64,000 nucleotides of DNA from Streptosporangium canum (GCF_900113865.1 NZ_FOQY01000037.1:1-64000), one strand, 5' to 3'. Counted from the first letter of the stretch, positions 16,675 through 24,853 are shown. Translations and numbers: made by a program. The notes: generated by a model not told the origin, from the letters alone.

Positions 16675-16916
16675 AGCTTCTCCTCCTCTCCCGGGCCCCT
16701 GACCTCCATGACAGTGATCTCGTTGCGGACCGTCAGACCGGGGGCCGCCTCGCCCGCCACGTCGGCGATCAGCGCACGACGCTCGTCACCGGTCACCTGG
16801 CCGCGCAGGAAGAGTTGCTCGCCCCGGACGTCCACCCGGATGCCGAGCTCATGGGTTCTCTCGTCCTCGGCCAGCGCGCGCTGCACGCGCGCGGCGACGT
16901 ATTGCGGAGCCTCCAT
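16671..16916 (-). CDS. BON-domain protein
   Basis: 81 residues from ATG 16916, with GAGGAG 7 nt upstream. A single BON domain (VQRALAEDERTHELGIRVDVRGEQLFLRGQVTGDERRALIADVAGEAAPGLTVRNEITV). BON domains bind phospholipids or act in osmotic stress (OsmY). No signal peptide, so cytoplasmic. Transcribed with the metallophosphoesterase from a SigB-like promoter at 16971-16947. Confidence 0.85.
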   Translation of the reverse strand: MEAPQYVAARVQRALAEDERTHELGIRVDVRGEQLFLRGQVTGDERRALIADVAGEAAPGLTVRNEITVMEVRGPGEEEKL

Positions 16917-16946
16917 CGTTGAACTCCTCTCGTTCAAAACGATCGC

Positions 16947-16971
16947 GTTCCCGAGAAACCCAAGGTCAAAC
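16947..16971 (-). promoter_or_regulatory. SigB-like promoter of the BON gene
   Basis: Minus strand: GTTT (16971-16968), 15-nt spacer, GGGAAC (16952-16947), 30 nt before the BON start. Its -35 shares the palindrome AAACGCGTTT with a divergent element. Confidence 0.6.
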
Positions 16972-16973
16972 GC

Positions 16974-16997
16974 GTTTAAAACGCTCTTGGGGGGAAG
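16974..16997 (+). promoter_or_regulatory. Possible divergent SigB-like promoter of the glycosyltransferase gene
   Basis: Plus strand: GTTT (16974-16977), 14-nt spacer, GGGAAG (16992-16997), 68 nt before the glycosyltransferase start. The -10 is one base off the usual form, so confidence is moderate. Confidence 0.4.
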
Positions 16998-17064
16998 GAG
17001 AGTCAATTGGATGCCTAAGACGCAGGCACGTTGCTTTCACATGTCACGACATGGAGCCGTGCCC

Positions 17065-18285
17065 ATGAAGATCGCGATGGTGTCCGAACACGCCAGCCCT
17101 CTGGCGACCGTCGGCGGTGCCGACGCCGGAGGACAGAACGTCCATGTCGCCTCCCTCTCCCGCGCCCTCGCCGCGCGGGGGCACGATGTGACCGTCTACA
17201 CCCGCAGGGAGGCCGCCTCCCAGCCGGAAGAGGTCGACTTCGCCCCCGGGGTCACCGTGGTCCATGTCCCGGCCGGACCCGCCGTGGTCATGGCCAAGGA
17301 CGACCTGCTCCCCTGGATGCCGGACTTCAGCCGGTGGCTCGCCCAGCGCTGGCATGCCGGGCCGCCCGACCTGGCGCACAGCCACTTCTGGATGAGCGGC
17401 CTGGCCACGCTGGCCGCCGCCCGGGACACCGCGGTGCCCACCGTGCACACCTTCCACGCGCTCGGCGCCGTGAAGCGGCGGCATCAGGGGAAGGCCGACA
17501 CCAGCCCGCGCGAGCGCATCGAGACCGAGGCGCTCCTCGCCCGCCAGACGGACGCGGTGATCGCGACCTGCGCCGACGAGGTGGCCGAGCTGAGCCGGAT
17601 GCGGATGCCGGGCAACTCCATGAGCATCGTCCCCTGCGGCGTGGACCTGAACGCCTTCACCCCGACCGGCCCGAAGATGGACCTCGGCCTCGGGCCGATC
17701 CTGCTCGCCATCGGCCGGGCGGTCCCGCGCAAGGGCGTGGAGACCACGATCCGGGCACTGCGCCACGTGCCGGACGCCACGCTCGTGGTCGCGGGCGGCG
17801 CTCCCGGCGAGCCGGAGCCCGCCCGCCTGGCGAGGATCGCCGAGATGTGCGGCGTGGCACACCGTGTCCGATTCCTCGGCAAGGTAGACCGTGACGACGT
17901 CCCGGCGCTGATGCGCGCGGCGGACGTCGTGGTCAGCGTGCCCTGGTACGAGCCGTTCGGCATCGTGCCGCTGGAGGCCATGGCCTGCGGCGTGCCGGTG
18001 GTCGCCTCGGCCGTGGGCGGCCATCTGGACACGGTCGTCCCCGGCGTCACCGGCCTGCTGGTCCCGCCGCGCAGGCCGGCGGCTCTCGGCCGCGCCCTGC
18101 GCGGGCTGCTCGCAGACCCGTTCCTGCTCACGGCGTACGGCATCGCCGCCGCCGACCGGGCGAGGTCCCGCTACGACTGGGGCCGGGTCGCCGCCCAGAC
18201 CGTCGCCGTCTACACCGACGTGCTCACCTCTCTCGGCCGGTCGCCCGGCATGACCGGCGCTCTCCCGGGTACGGGGGCCGCCTGA
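17065..18285 (+). CDS. GT4-family glycosyltransferase
   Basis: 406 residues from ATG 17065, chosen because GGAG is 8 nt upstream and the Rossmann start MKIAMVSEHASPLATVGGADAGGQNVHV follows at once. Features of retaining GT-B enzymes: GGxxxGGQNVHV donor-side loop, VPCGVDLNAFTP hinge, IGRAVPRKGVETTIRAL, and the E-x7-E motif in WYEPFGIVPLEAMACGVPVV. It should transfer a sugar from a nucleotide donor; product unknown. Gene order (stress genes, this GT, then an SDR 18 nt downstream) recurs in actinobacterial stress clusters. Confidence 0.88.
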   Translation: MKIAMVSEHASPLATVGGADAGGQNVHVASLSRALAARGHDVTVYTRREAASQPEEVDFAPGVTVVHVPAGPAVVMAKDDLLPWMPDFSRWLAQRWHAGPPDLAHSHFWMSGLATLAAARDTAVPTVHTFHALGAVKRRHQGKADTSPRERIETEALLARQTDAVIATCADEVAELSRMRMPGNSMSIVPCGVDLNAFTPTGPKMDLGLGPILLAIGRAVPRKGVETTIRALRHVPDATLVVAGGAPGEPEPARLARIAEMCGVAHRVRFLGKVDRDDVPALMRAADVVVSVPWYEPFGIVPLEAMACGVPVVASAVGGHLDTVVPGVTGLLVPPRRPAALGRALRGLLADPFLLTAYGIAAADRARSRYDWGRVAAQTVAVYTDVLTSLGRSPGMTGALPGTGAA

Positions 18286-18303
18286 GCCGGAGGAGGAACA
18301 GCG

Positions 18304-19299
18304 ATGCAGAACAAGGTCGTGGTGGTGACCGGGGCCAGCGGCGGGGTGGGCCGGGCGGTGGTCCGGCGACTGGCCGCTCGCGGCGCCACCGTGGCGCTGA
18401 TCGCCCGGGGTACGACCGGTCTGGGCTCCGCCGCGGTGGAGGCCGGCGCGGCGGGCGGCACCGGCCTGGTCTACGAGGCCGACGTGTCCGACTACCAGCA
18501 GGTCAGAGAGGCCGCGGAACAGATCGAGCGGGACGTCGGGCCGATCGACGTCTGGATCAACGTGGCCTTCTCCTCGGTCTTCGCCCCCTTCTCGGAGATC
18601 ACGCCGGAGGAGTTCGAGCGGGCCACCCAGGTCACCTACCTGGGCTACGTCTGGGGGACGCGGGTGGCGCTGGATCTGATGCGTCCCCGCGACCGGGGGA
18701 CGATCGTGCAGGCCGGATCGGCGCTGGCCTACCGGGGCATCCCGCTGCAGGCGGCCTACTGCGGGGCCAAGCACGCGATCAAGGGGTTCACCGAGTCGGT
18801 CAGGACCGAGCTGCTGGGCGAGCGGAGCGGGATCAAGATCACCATGGTGCAGCTCCCCGCGCTGAACACTCCGCAGTTCTCCTGGGTGCTGTCCAAGCTG
18901 GGCCGTCATCCCCAGCCGGTTGCGCCGATCTACGATCCCGAGGTGGCCGCGCGGGCGCTGGTGTTCGCGGCCGAGCATCCCGAGCGGCGTGAATACTGGG
19001 TGGGCGGTTCGACGGTCGCCACCCTGCTCGCGCAGCGGATCGCCCCCGGGCTGCTCGACCGCTGTCTCGCCCGCTCCGGCCAGGAGAGCCAGCAGACGAA
19101 GGCCCAGGCTCCCACCGGCGTGGCCAACCTGTGGAAGCCCGCCGACGAGGACGACGACTACGGCGCCCACGGCACCTTCGACCGCCGTTCCCACGCTCAC
19201 AGCGCGCAGGCGTGGCTCTCCCGCCACCGCCGCCTGGCGGCCCTCACCCTGGCCGGCGGGGCCGTCGCCGCCGTGCTCGCCGGCCGGGGAAGGTCCTGA
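18304..19299 (+). CDS. Short-chain dehydrogenase/reductase
   Basis: 331 residues with GGAGGA upstream. Cofactor motif TGASGGVG at 10-17, active-site region ending YCGAK with the preceding serine in QAGSALAYRG. The usual NNAG is NVAF, seen in this subgroup. The C-terminus is extended past the SDR fold with a basic segment and a hydrophobic LAALTLAGGAVAAVLAGRGRS that may anchor it to the membrane. Cotranscribed with the glycosyltransferase. Confidence 0.88.
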   Translation: MQNKVVVVTGASGGVGRAVVRRLAARGATVALIARGTTGLGSAAVEAGAAGGTGLVYEADVSDYQQVREAAEQIERDVGPIDVWINVAFSSVFAPFSEITPEEFERATQVTYLGYVWGTRVALDLMRPRDRGTIVQAGSALAYRGIPLQAAYCGAKHAIKGFTESVRTELLGERSGIKITMVQLPALNTPQFSWVLSKLGRHPQPVAPIYDPEVAARALVFAAEHPERREYWVGGSTVATLLAQRIAPGLLDRCLARSGQESQQTKAQAPTGVANLWKPADEDDDYGAHGTFDRRSHAHSAQAWLSRHRRLAALTLAGGAVAAVLAGRGRS

Positions 19300-19336
19300 C
19301 GGGCCCGGCGCACCCCGGACGCTTCGGAGGCCCCGG

Positions 19337-19382
19337 ACGCGCGCAACCCCCGCCCCTTCGGAGGGGCGGGGGTTGCGCGCGT
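19337..19382. terminator. Bidirectional terminator between SDR and DUF4235 genes
   Basis: 21-bp perfect arms (19337-19357 / 19362-19382) with a TCGG loop; core CAACCCCCGCCCCT. It sits between convergent stops and serves both. Confidence 0.9.
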
Positions 19383-19386
19383 GAGA

Positions 19387-19638
19387 TCACTTGCCGGTGG
19401 CTCGGTGAATGCTCCGCGCCGCGGACCTGTCGATCGCGGCCTTGACCACTCCGAAGATCGCGCCCTGGATGGCCGACGCGACCAGGATCTCTCGCCAGCC
19501 GTACTCATCGGACGTCGCCTGGGGCGCGTCGTCCTTGCCCGACGCGAACTTCCAGACCTGCTTGAAGATGGCACCGGCGATGGCGCCGCCGATCATTCCG
19601 CTCACGGCGCTCGTCCCTCGGGATACGACCCTGCTCAA
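19387..19638 (-). CDS. DUF4235 membrane protein
   Basis: 83 residues. Two short hydrophobic segments (GMIGGAIAGAIFKQVWKF and ILVASAIQGAIFGVVKAAID) around a charged DDAPQATSDEYGWRE loop, the DUF4235 pattern. Small integral membrane protein of unknown role, common in actinobacterial stress clusters. SigB-like promoter at 19701-19677. Confidence 0.85.
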   Translation of the reverse strand: MSRVVSRGTSAVSGMIGGAIAGAIFKQVWKFASGKDDAPQATSDEYGWREILVASAIQGAIFGVVKAAIDRSAARSIHRATGK

Positions 19639-19676
19639 CGTCCCGTCCTCCGTTCACACTCGGTGAAAGACCCCAC

Positions 19677-19701
19677 CTACCCCGGACGGCCGGGCGCTAA
19701 C
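19677..19701 (-). promoter_or_regulatory. SigB-like promoter of the DUF4235 gene
   Basis: Minus strand: GTTA (19701-19698), 15-nt spacer, GGGTAG (19682-19677), 38 nt before the start codon. Confidence 0.55.
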
Positions 19702-19773
19702 AGATGCGCCCAGGTCGGATCGGGCAGGTGAGGCCCTTGGAAACCTCGGCTCTCGCAGTGGAGAGTGACCGGA

Positions 19774-20040
19774 TCACACGACCGGAGGGTCGGTGTAGCC
19801 GCGCTCCTCGTACACGCGACGGTGGGTCACCGGGTCCTCGACCACCGTGGTGGTAGTGGTGGGTGCCACGGCCCGCCGGGCGACGCTGATCCGGTAGATC
19901 GCGAACAGCAACCACGCGAGACCGCCGAGCATCAGGATGACGCCGACGACGTTGATGTCGAACCCGGCGATGTCGAACTCGACCGCCCAGGTGAAGATGG
20001 CGCCGAGCATGATGAGGATGATGCCGCCTGCGATGGTCAT
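19774..20040 (-). CDS. DUF6458 small membrane protein
   Basis: 88 residues from ATG 20040 (GGAGGG 6 nt upstream). Two transmembrane helices, IAGGIILIMLGAIFTWAV and INVVGVILMLGGLAWLLFAI, separated by EFDIAGFD, then a cytoplasmic tail with five threonines in a row and ERGYTDPPVV. This matches DUF6458. A weak SigB-like GTTT-N13-GGGATA lies at 20097-20075. Function unknown. Confidence 0.85.
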   Translation of the reverse strand: MTIAGGIILIMLGAIFTWAVEFDIAGFDINVVGVILMLGGLAWLLFAIYRISVARRAVAPTTTTTVVEDPVTHRRVYEERGYTDPPVV

Positions 20041-20191
20041 GGGATTCCCTCCTTCGAGCCAACGCCTCATCACCTATCCCCCACACGGATCTCAAACGTC
20101 GCGCCGTGGAGGCCGGGGCCGGGGTGACCGTCCGGCCGTCGTCACAAGCCCGGCGGGAGCGGGGAAAGCCGATGGTGAGGACGGCCGAAAG

Positions 20192-21028
20192 TCACTGCTG
20201 GGCGGGCAGCACCGCCCCCTTGTACTTGTCCTCGATGAACTTCTTGACCTCGGGGCCCTGAAGGACCTCGGCGAGCTTCTTGACGCGGGGATCGTCCACC
20301 TTGGCCGGCACGGTCACCAGGCCGTTGGCGTAGGGGTTGCCCTCGCCCTTCTCCAGGATCAGCGAGTCGGTCGCGGGCTGGAGGTCGGCCTCCAGGGCGT
20401 AGTTGCCGTTGATGATCGCGGCGTCCACGTCCTCCAGGGAGCGGGGAAGCTGGGCGGCCTCCAGGGGCTTGAACTGCAGGCCCTTGGGGTTGCCGGCCAC
20501 GTCGCGCTCGGTGGCCTTGACGCCGACGCCCTCCTTGAGGGTGATCACGCCGTTGTCGGCGAGGAGCTTGAGCGAGCGGCCCAGGTTGCTCGTGTCGTTC
20601 GGCAGGGCCACCGAGGCGCCCTGCGCGAGCTCGGTGACGTTCTTGATCTTCTTGGAGTAGAGGCCGAGCGGCTCGATGTGGACCGGGGCGACCCAGCTCA
20701 GCTTGATGTCCTTGCCCTTGGAGAACTCCTCCAGGTACGGGATGTGCTGGAAGTAGTTGGCGTCCAGGTTGCCCTCGTCGAGCTGGGTGTTGGGCTGGAC
20801 GTAGTCGGTGAACTCGACGATCTCCAGGTTCAGCCCTGCCTTGGCGGCGAGGTTGTCCTTGACGTATTTGAGCACCTCGCCGTGGGGCACGGGGTTCACC
20901 CCGACCTTGAGCGGGGCGTCGGCCTTGGGTGCGGCGGCGGGCTCGGCCGTGTCGGTCGAGGCTCCGCCGCACGCGGCGAGGCTTCCGGCCAGGATCAAAC
21001 CGGCCACGACCCCGAACAACTTGCGCAT
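20192..21028 (-). CDS. metQ: MetQ/NlpA-family substrate-binding lipoprotein
   Basis: 278 residues. Lipoprotein signal with lipobox LAAC (cysteine ~20), then a periplasmic-type binding fold: LKVGVNPVPHGEVLKYVKDNL, YVQPNTQLDEGNLDANYFQHIPYLE and ALPNDTSNLGRSLKLL are hallmark MetQ segments. It would capture methionine or a related sulfur compound at the outer membrane face for an ABC importer. The permease (metI) and ATPase (metN) are not adjacent, so it is an orphan here. A motif shared with the cysteine dioxygenase operon lies 25-40 nt upstream. Confidence 0.85.
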   Translation of the reverse strand: MRKLFGVVAGLILAGSLAACGGASTDTAEPAAAPKADAPLKVGVNPVPHGEVLKYVKDNLAAKAGLNLEIVEFTDYVQPNTQLDEGNLDANYFQHIPYLEEFSKGKDIKLSWVAPVHIEPLGLYSKKIKNVTELAQGASVALPNDTSNLGRSLKLLADNGVITLKEGVGVKATERDVAGNPKGLQFKPLEAAQLPRSLEDVDAAIINGNYALEADLQPATDSLILEKGEGNPYANGLVTVPAKVDDPRVKKLAEVLQGPEVKKFIEDKYKGAVLPAQQ

Positions 21029-21038
21029 GACTCTCCCC

Positions 21039-21069
21039 TATTTCCCTTACATTAGGTAGGAAATATTGC
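21039..21069. promoter_or_regulatory. Operator-like dyad at the metQ promoter (sulfur motif copy 1)
   Basis: Perfect arms TATTTCC (21039-21045) and GGAAATA (21059-21065). Within it TAGGTAGGAAATA (21053-21065) recurs exactly at 33400-33412. Confidence 0.55.
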
Positions 21070-21116
21070 ATACGGGAGAGCGTGCGAACAAATCGATCAA
21101 CGGCCCTGAGACCCGG

Positions 21117-21737
21117 TCACTGGTCCAACAGCGCCAGCATCTGCTTGATCTGCGCGGAACGCGAGGCGTCGACCCGCTCCGCCATCGCTTTGACCTCGGC
21201 GTTCAGGCCGGTGGCCACCTCCATCCTGGCCAGTTGGATGGCGTCGTCCTGCTGGGCGATCATCATGTTGAGGAACTTCTTCTCGAAGTCCGCCGGAGCG
21301 GCGTCGGCGACCGCGGCGATCTCCTCCTCGCCCACCCCCGGCATGCCTCCGTGGGCGGCGTGCTCGTCGGCCCTGGCGGTGGCGGGCCGGCGCCAGCCGA
21401 TCAGCCGTTCGGACATCGACGCGGCCTCCGTCTCCTGGGTCGTGGCGATCGCCGCCGCCAGCGTCCTGACCTCCTCGCGGGCGGCCCGGTCCGGCGCCAG
21501 CCGTGCCAGCCGCACGCCCTGGCCGTTGTGGGCCATCATCATCTGGAGGAACATCACGTCGGCCGGGTTGTAGTCCCTGCCGGGGACGGCCGTCCCGCCC
21601 GAGGCTCGCGCGGGGCCGTGCGCCGCGTGGCCGCCGCTCTTGAGCCCCTCGCCGCCCTTGAGCTCCTGGATGCTGTGGGCACCGCAGCCGGTGAGAAGGA
21701 AGACGGCCAGGACGATCGGGCCCGCGCGCTTCACCAT
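21117..21737 (-). CDS. DUF305 lipoprotein
   Basis: 206 residues. Lipobox LTGC after a short signal. Two DUF305 half-repeats: FLQMMMAHNGQGVRLARLAPDRAAREEVRTLAAAIATTQ and FLNMMIAQQDDAIQLARMEVATGLNAEVKAMAERVDASRSAQI. The family is related to ferritin-like helical bundles and often sits with copper genes. The His-rich spacer (GGHAAHG, DEHAAHGG) suggests metal binding. In the first repeat the usual M-x2-HH is MMAHN, in the second MIAQQD, so canonical metal ligands are reduced. Confidence 0.85.
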   Translation of the reverse strand: MVKRAGPIVLAVFLLTGCGAHSIQELKGGEGLKSGGHAAHGPARASGGTAVPGRDYNPADVMFLQMMMAHNGQGVRLARLAPDRAAREEVRTLAAAIATTQETEAASMSERLIGWRRPATARADEHAAHGGMPGVGEEEIAAVADAAPADFEKKFLNMMIAQQDDAIQLARMEVATGLNAEVKAMAERVDASRSAQIKQMLALLDQ

Positions 21738-21792
21738 GGACTCCTCTCGGGGGTGGGGCCGGGGCGGCCGTGACCGCCCCGGCTCCGCTGGA

Positions 21793-22653
21793 TCAGACGC
21801 GCTGCCACAGGGAGGGGACGTTCGGCGGCTCCCAGCCCGGCAGCGCGGTGTGCGGCTGCAGGCACTGGTAGGTCAGGCCACCGTAGGTCACCCGCGTGCC
21901 CGCCGGGTAGGCGGTGCCCGCGCTCCAGGTGCCGCCCGGCTGGGTGGCCGTCGGCGTCGGGGTCGGGGTGGGCGTGGGCGTCGGAGTCACAGTCGGCGTG
22001 GGCGTCGGCGTCGGCGTGGTGCCGCCGCCGAAGTCCACGTCGGAGCAGGTGTAGAAGGCCTCGGTGCTGCCCACCACGCGCTGCCAGATCGAGTAGATGA
22101 GCTGGCGGCCGCTGCGCTGCGGGAGGTTGATCGTCCAGTTGGTGAACGTGCTGGGGTTCTGGTTGTTGAACGTCTTGATCGGCTCCAGGTCCGACCAGCG
22201 CAGCGGCTGGGACGGGTTCCAGCTCTGCTTGGTGATGTAGAACTCGAAGTTGCTGTTCGCGTGGGGCGCGGTCGCGTGGTAGGTGATCGTCAGCGGCCCC
22301 GGGGAAACCTGCGTGGCGGGCCAGTCGGTCCGGGCGAGGTCGAGCCCGCGATACTTGTCACGTCCGGCGCTGCACAGCTTGCCGTCCGGGATGATCGCAC
22401 GGTGGTTGCCGCCCGCCTCCAGGCGGGAGACCTCGTGCCAGTCGTAGAACGCCTGGGTGCCACCGGCCGCGACGGCCGCCTTGCACGCCTCCGACTTGGG
22501 GGTCTCCGGACCCTCCGTCTTGCAGACGTAGGCGCGGCTGGGTGGGTTCGACATGGATCCGTGGGCGACCGCCGGAGCGGACGGCAACAGGGCGAGCAGA
22601 GATCCAACGGTGAGTGCGGCGGCCGCGGTGGCCGCCTTGTGTCGCAGGTGCAC
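21793..22653 (-). CDS. AA10 lytic polysaccharide monooxygenase with C-terminal CBM5/12-like module
   Basis: 286 residues from GTG 22653 (GGAGGAG 5 nt upstream). After signal cleavage at AVA-HGSM the mature protein begins with histidine, the first copper ligand of the histidine brace. The second is in TAPHANSNFEFYIT. YVCKTEGPETPKSEACKAAV and QRSGRQLIYSIWQR are typical of chitin/cellulose-active AA10. A Pro-Thr-Val linker then leads to a ~45-residue module (WSAGTAYPAGTRVTYGGLTYQC) of the CBM5/12 type that binds chitin. It should oxidatively cleave crystalline chitin or cellulose outside the cell. Confidence 0.93.
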   Translation of the reverse strand: MHLRHKAATAAAALTVGSLLALLPSAPAVAHGSMSNPPSRAYVCKTEGPETPKSEACKAAVAAGGTQAFYDWHEVSRLEAGGNHRAIIPDGKLCSAGRDKYRGLDLARTDWPATQVSPGPLTITYHATAPHANSNFEFYITKQSWNPSQPLRWSDLEPIKTFNNQNPSTFTNWTINLPQRSGRQLIYSIWQRVVGSTEAFYTCSDVDFGGGTTPTPTPTPTVTPTPTPTPTPTPTATQPGGTWSAGTAYPAGTRVTYGGLTYQCLQPHTALPGWEPPNVPSLWQRV

Positions 22654-22716
22654 GTGGACTCCTCCTACAGGGGGATGGAGGTGGGACATGTCCAACGGCC
22701 GACGGATAGCACGTTA

Positions 22717-22736
22717 TTAACAAGAAACCTTACTAA
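22717..22736. promoter_or_regulatory. AT-rich imperfect dyad at the AA10 promoter
   Basis: TTAACAAG (22717-22724) and CTTACTAA (22729-22736) around AAAC, 64 nt upstream of the start, in an unusually AT-rich island. Likely operator or promoter element. Confidence 0.5.
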
Positions 22737-22900
22737 AAATTAGGCCCTCGGCGCCATGGGTTCCGGCGCATCCGAAGAAGGATTCCCAGGTTCGCGGCCG
22801 CGACCCCACCGCGCCCCGGCATCCGCTCCCCCTTCGCCGACCGTCACCGTCGCCGGGAAGACCGCGACGGCGAGGTCGTACGGCGGACAGCGGGCGGCAA

Positions 22901-22980
22901 CAGGCAGGCGGGCGGACAGACAGGCGGGCGGGCAGGCAGGCGGGCGGGCAGGCAGGCGGCAGACACGGGCGGCAGGCGGC
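22901..22980. repeat. GGCA/GGCG tetranucleotide tract
   Basis: About 80 nt of nearly pure period-4 GGCA and GGCG units, including CAGGCGGGCGGGCAGG repeated. Simple sequence of no clear function. Confidence 0.85.
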
Positions 22981-23003
22981 TCCCGTCGGGCACCGACGGG
23001 AGC
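22979..23003 (-). terminator. Hairpin downstream of the six-cysteine protein gene
   Basis: 11-bp arms GCTCCCGTCGG / CCGACGGGAGC with a 3-nt loop, 80 nt beyond the stop at 23083. Confidence 0.55.
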
Positions 23004-23082
23004 GGCGCCCGGCGGCACCGGTCCCGCCGGGCTCACCTCCGGCCCCACTCCCCCCGGTGAGGCCCGATCTCCCGTTGTGAGG

Positions 23083-23451
23083 TCAGTAGAGCGCGTAGCA
23101 CTCGACTTCGGACCGGCGCTCCGTCAGCCCCGCCATCACCGAGTGCTGGACGCACGCGGCCTCCCGCTTGCTGAGCATCAGGTTTCCGCAGACCGTGACC
23201 CCGGAATACGTCCGGCAGTCCAGGCTGGAGTTCTCCGCCCCGATCCGGTAGTCGTTCTCGACCGCCGACCGGCACTGGCTGCGCAACTGCTCCGTGTCGG
23301 CGTACCGGCACTGGTTCATCAGAACCCGGTACTGGTCCCGGCCCACCGGCGTGCCATCGTCCAGCGCCCGCGCCTGCGCCGACGTCCCCGTGGCGACGAT
23401 TCCAGAAGTGACGACGATGAACAGCGCCGCCGCATACATGAGTCTTCTCAC
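23083..23451 (-). CDS. Small secreted six-cysteine protein
   Basis: 122 residues from GTG 23451 (GGGGGAG 5 nt upstream); ATG 23469 with GAGGA is the alternative. Signal peptide MRRLMYAAALFIVVTSGIVATGTSAQA. The mature domain has six cysteines (NQCRY, SQCRS, LDCRT, VCGN, AACVQ, VECY), an even number fit for three disulfides. The C-terminal pattern CGNLMLSKREAACVQHSVMAGLTERRSEVECYALY has no match I recognise. Function unknown. Confidence 0.65.
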   Translation of the reverse strand: MRRLMYAAALFIVVTSGIVATGTSAQARALDDGTPVGRDQYRVLMNQCRYADTEQLRSQCRSAVENDYRIGAENSSLDCRTYSGVTVCGNLMLSKREAACVQHSVMAGLTERRSEVECYALY

Positions 23452-23727
23452 GATGGCTCCCCCCGCCATACGGTCCTCAAATCGGACTTTACAGGGGAAA
23501 CGTCACTTGTTGTGTGCGTGTCGACACTGTTCTCCTGATCGAATCTCCTGATCGAGCGTCAAGATGATCTAAAGTTCACCACGCTCACGGTCGATTCTCC
23601 CGCCCGGCACCGGCCTTCCCGCCGACGGCGCCCTCTCCCCGGCGCCGAGCCGGCACATCCTGCCCGGATGCGGACCTTCGACCGGCGGCACGCCCTCCCC
23701 CGGGGTCGCCTTCCTCGGCGCGACCCT

Positions 23728-24636
23728 TCAGCCGACGGTGAGAACGACCTTGCCGCGGCCGTGGCCGGCCTCGACCTCGCGGTGGGCGTCGGCGGCCTGG
23801 TCCAGCGGGTAGGTCCGGCGGACGTGGAAGGTGAGCGCGCCGTCGGAGTAGAGCTCGGCGAGCTCGGCGAGGCGGGAGGCCAGCCGCACCCCCCGGGTCA
23901 CCTGGACGCCCAGTTCCTCCGCCTTGTCGTGCTCGACCAGCGTGACGATGCGGTCGCCCTTCACCAGCCGCAGCGAGACGTCGAGCGCCTCGCCTCCCGC
24001 GCCGTCCAGGACCATGTCCACCCCACCGGGAGCGAGGGCCCGCACCCGCTCCAGCAGGCCCTCGCCGTACGCGACCGGGATCGCGCCGAGCGAGCGCAGG
24101 TAGTCGTGGTTCTCCTCGCGCGCGGTGCCGATGACCGTGGCCCCCCAGAGCCGGGCGAGCTGCACCGCGGCGGTGCCGACCGAGCCGGCGGCGGCGTGGA
24201 CCAGGACCGTGTCGCCCTCCCCCACCCCGAGCTGCCGCAGGGCGATGTGGGCGGTCTGGGTGCCGGCGGTGAAGCCGCCCGCCACCTCCCAGGGCATGTT
24301 CGCGGGCTTGGCCGTGACGTTCTCGGCCGGGACCACGATGTATTCGGCGTAGGAGTTCAGCAGGTTGAAGCCCAGCACCTCGTCGCCCACAGAGACCCCG
24401 CGCACCCCCTCACCCACCTGGTCGACGACCCCGGCGAACTCGTTGCCGGGGATCCGGGGCAGGTCCCCGCTCACCCCGGCCGGCATCCACCCCTGGCGCA
24501 CGGCCACGTCGAACGGCTGCACGCCCGCCGTCCTGACCCGCACCCGCACCTGCCCCTCCGCTGCCTCGGGCGTCTCGATCTCCATGGCCCGCAGCACCTC
24601 GGGCCCGCCGAACTCGGAAAAAGCAGCGGCCTTCAT
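23728..24636 (-). CDS. Zinc-independent NADPH:quinone-type oxidoreductase
   Basis: 302 residues from ATG 24636 (AAGGAG 6 nt upstream). MDR superfamily: MKAAAFSEFGGPEVL start, VRTAGVQPFDVAVRQG, GNEFAGVVDQVGEGV, and the nucleotide fold VLVHAAAGSVGTAAVQLARLWGATVIGTA. No structural-zinc cysteines are present. It would reduce quinones or enones with NADPH. Single gene transcribed toward 23.7 kb. Confidence 0.9.
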   Translation of the reverse strand: MKAAAFSEFGGPEVLRAMEIETPEAAEGQVRVRVRTAGVQPFDVAVRQGWMPAGVSGDLPRIPGNEFAGVVDQVGEGVRGVSVGDEVLGFNLLNSYAEYIVVPAENVTAKPANMPWEVAGGFTAGTQTAHIALRQLGVGEGDTVLVHAAAGSVGTAAVQLARLWGATVIGTAREENHDYLRSLGAIPVAYGEGLLERVRALAPGGVDMVLDGAGGEALDVSLRLVKGDRIVTLVEHDKAEELGVQVTRGVRLASRLAELAELYSDGALTFHVRRTYPLDQAADAHREVEAGHGRGKVVLTVG

Positions 24637-24853
24637 CGGAAACTCCTTCGCTCGTGTCTGCCGGACCCACTCTGCAACCTCAACCATGATTGAGGTCAAC
24701 CGGCCAGGCTGCCACGTGCCGTCCGGCTCCTGCCGCGTGTGCCATGGGGCGGAGCCGAAGCCGGGACAGAAGGCCGCCAGACAGGCCCTGGCACCCGTGG
24801 CCGTCGGCCGCGCGCCTGCGCGGTACGGCCGTCAGCCGCCCGCGTCCATGCCG

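Larger units (their letters stand above)
22654..23082. other. 429-bp intergenic region upstream of the AA10 gene
   Basis: Contains the AA10 promoter with the dyad at 22717-22736, a GGCA/GGCG simple repeat (22901-22980) and the hairpin at 22979-23003. No gene is supported. Confidence 0.6.

Noticed and set aside
21039-21069. SAM riboswitch in the metQ leader
   Set aside because: The leader is under 50 nt, too short for any known SAM riboswitch, and the element recurs in the opposite orientation at 33400.
22901-22980. GGCA/GGCG tract as an origin or attachment site
   Set aside because: No DnaA-box-like sequences or AT-rich unwinding element and no integrase or recombinase nearby; simple repeat is sufficient.
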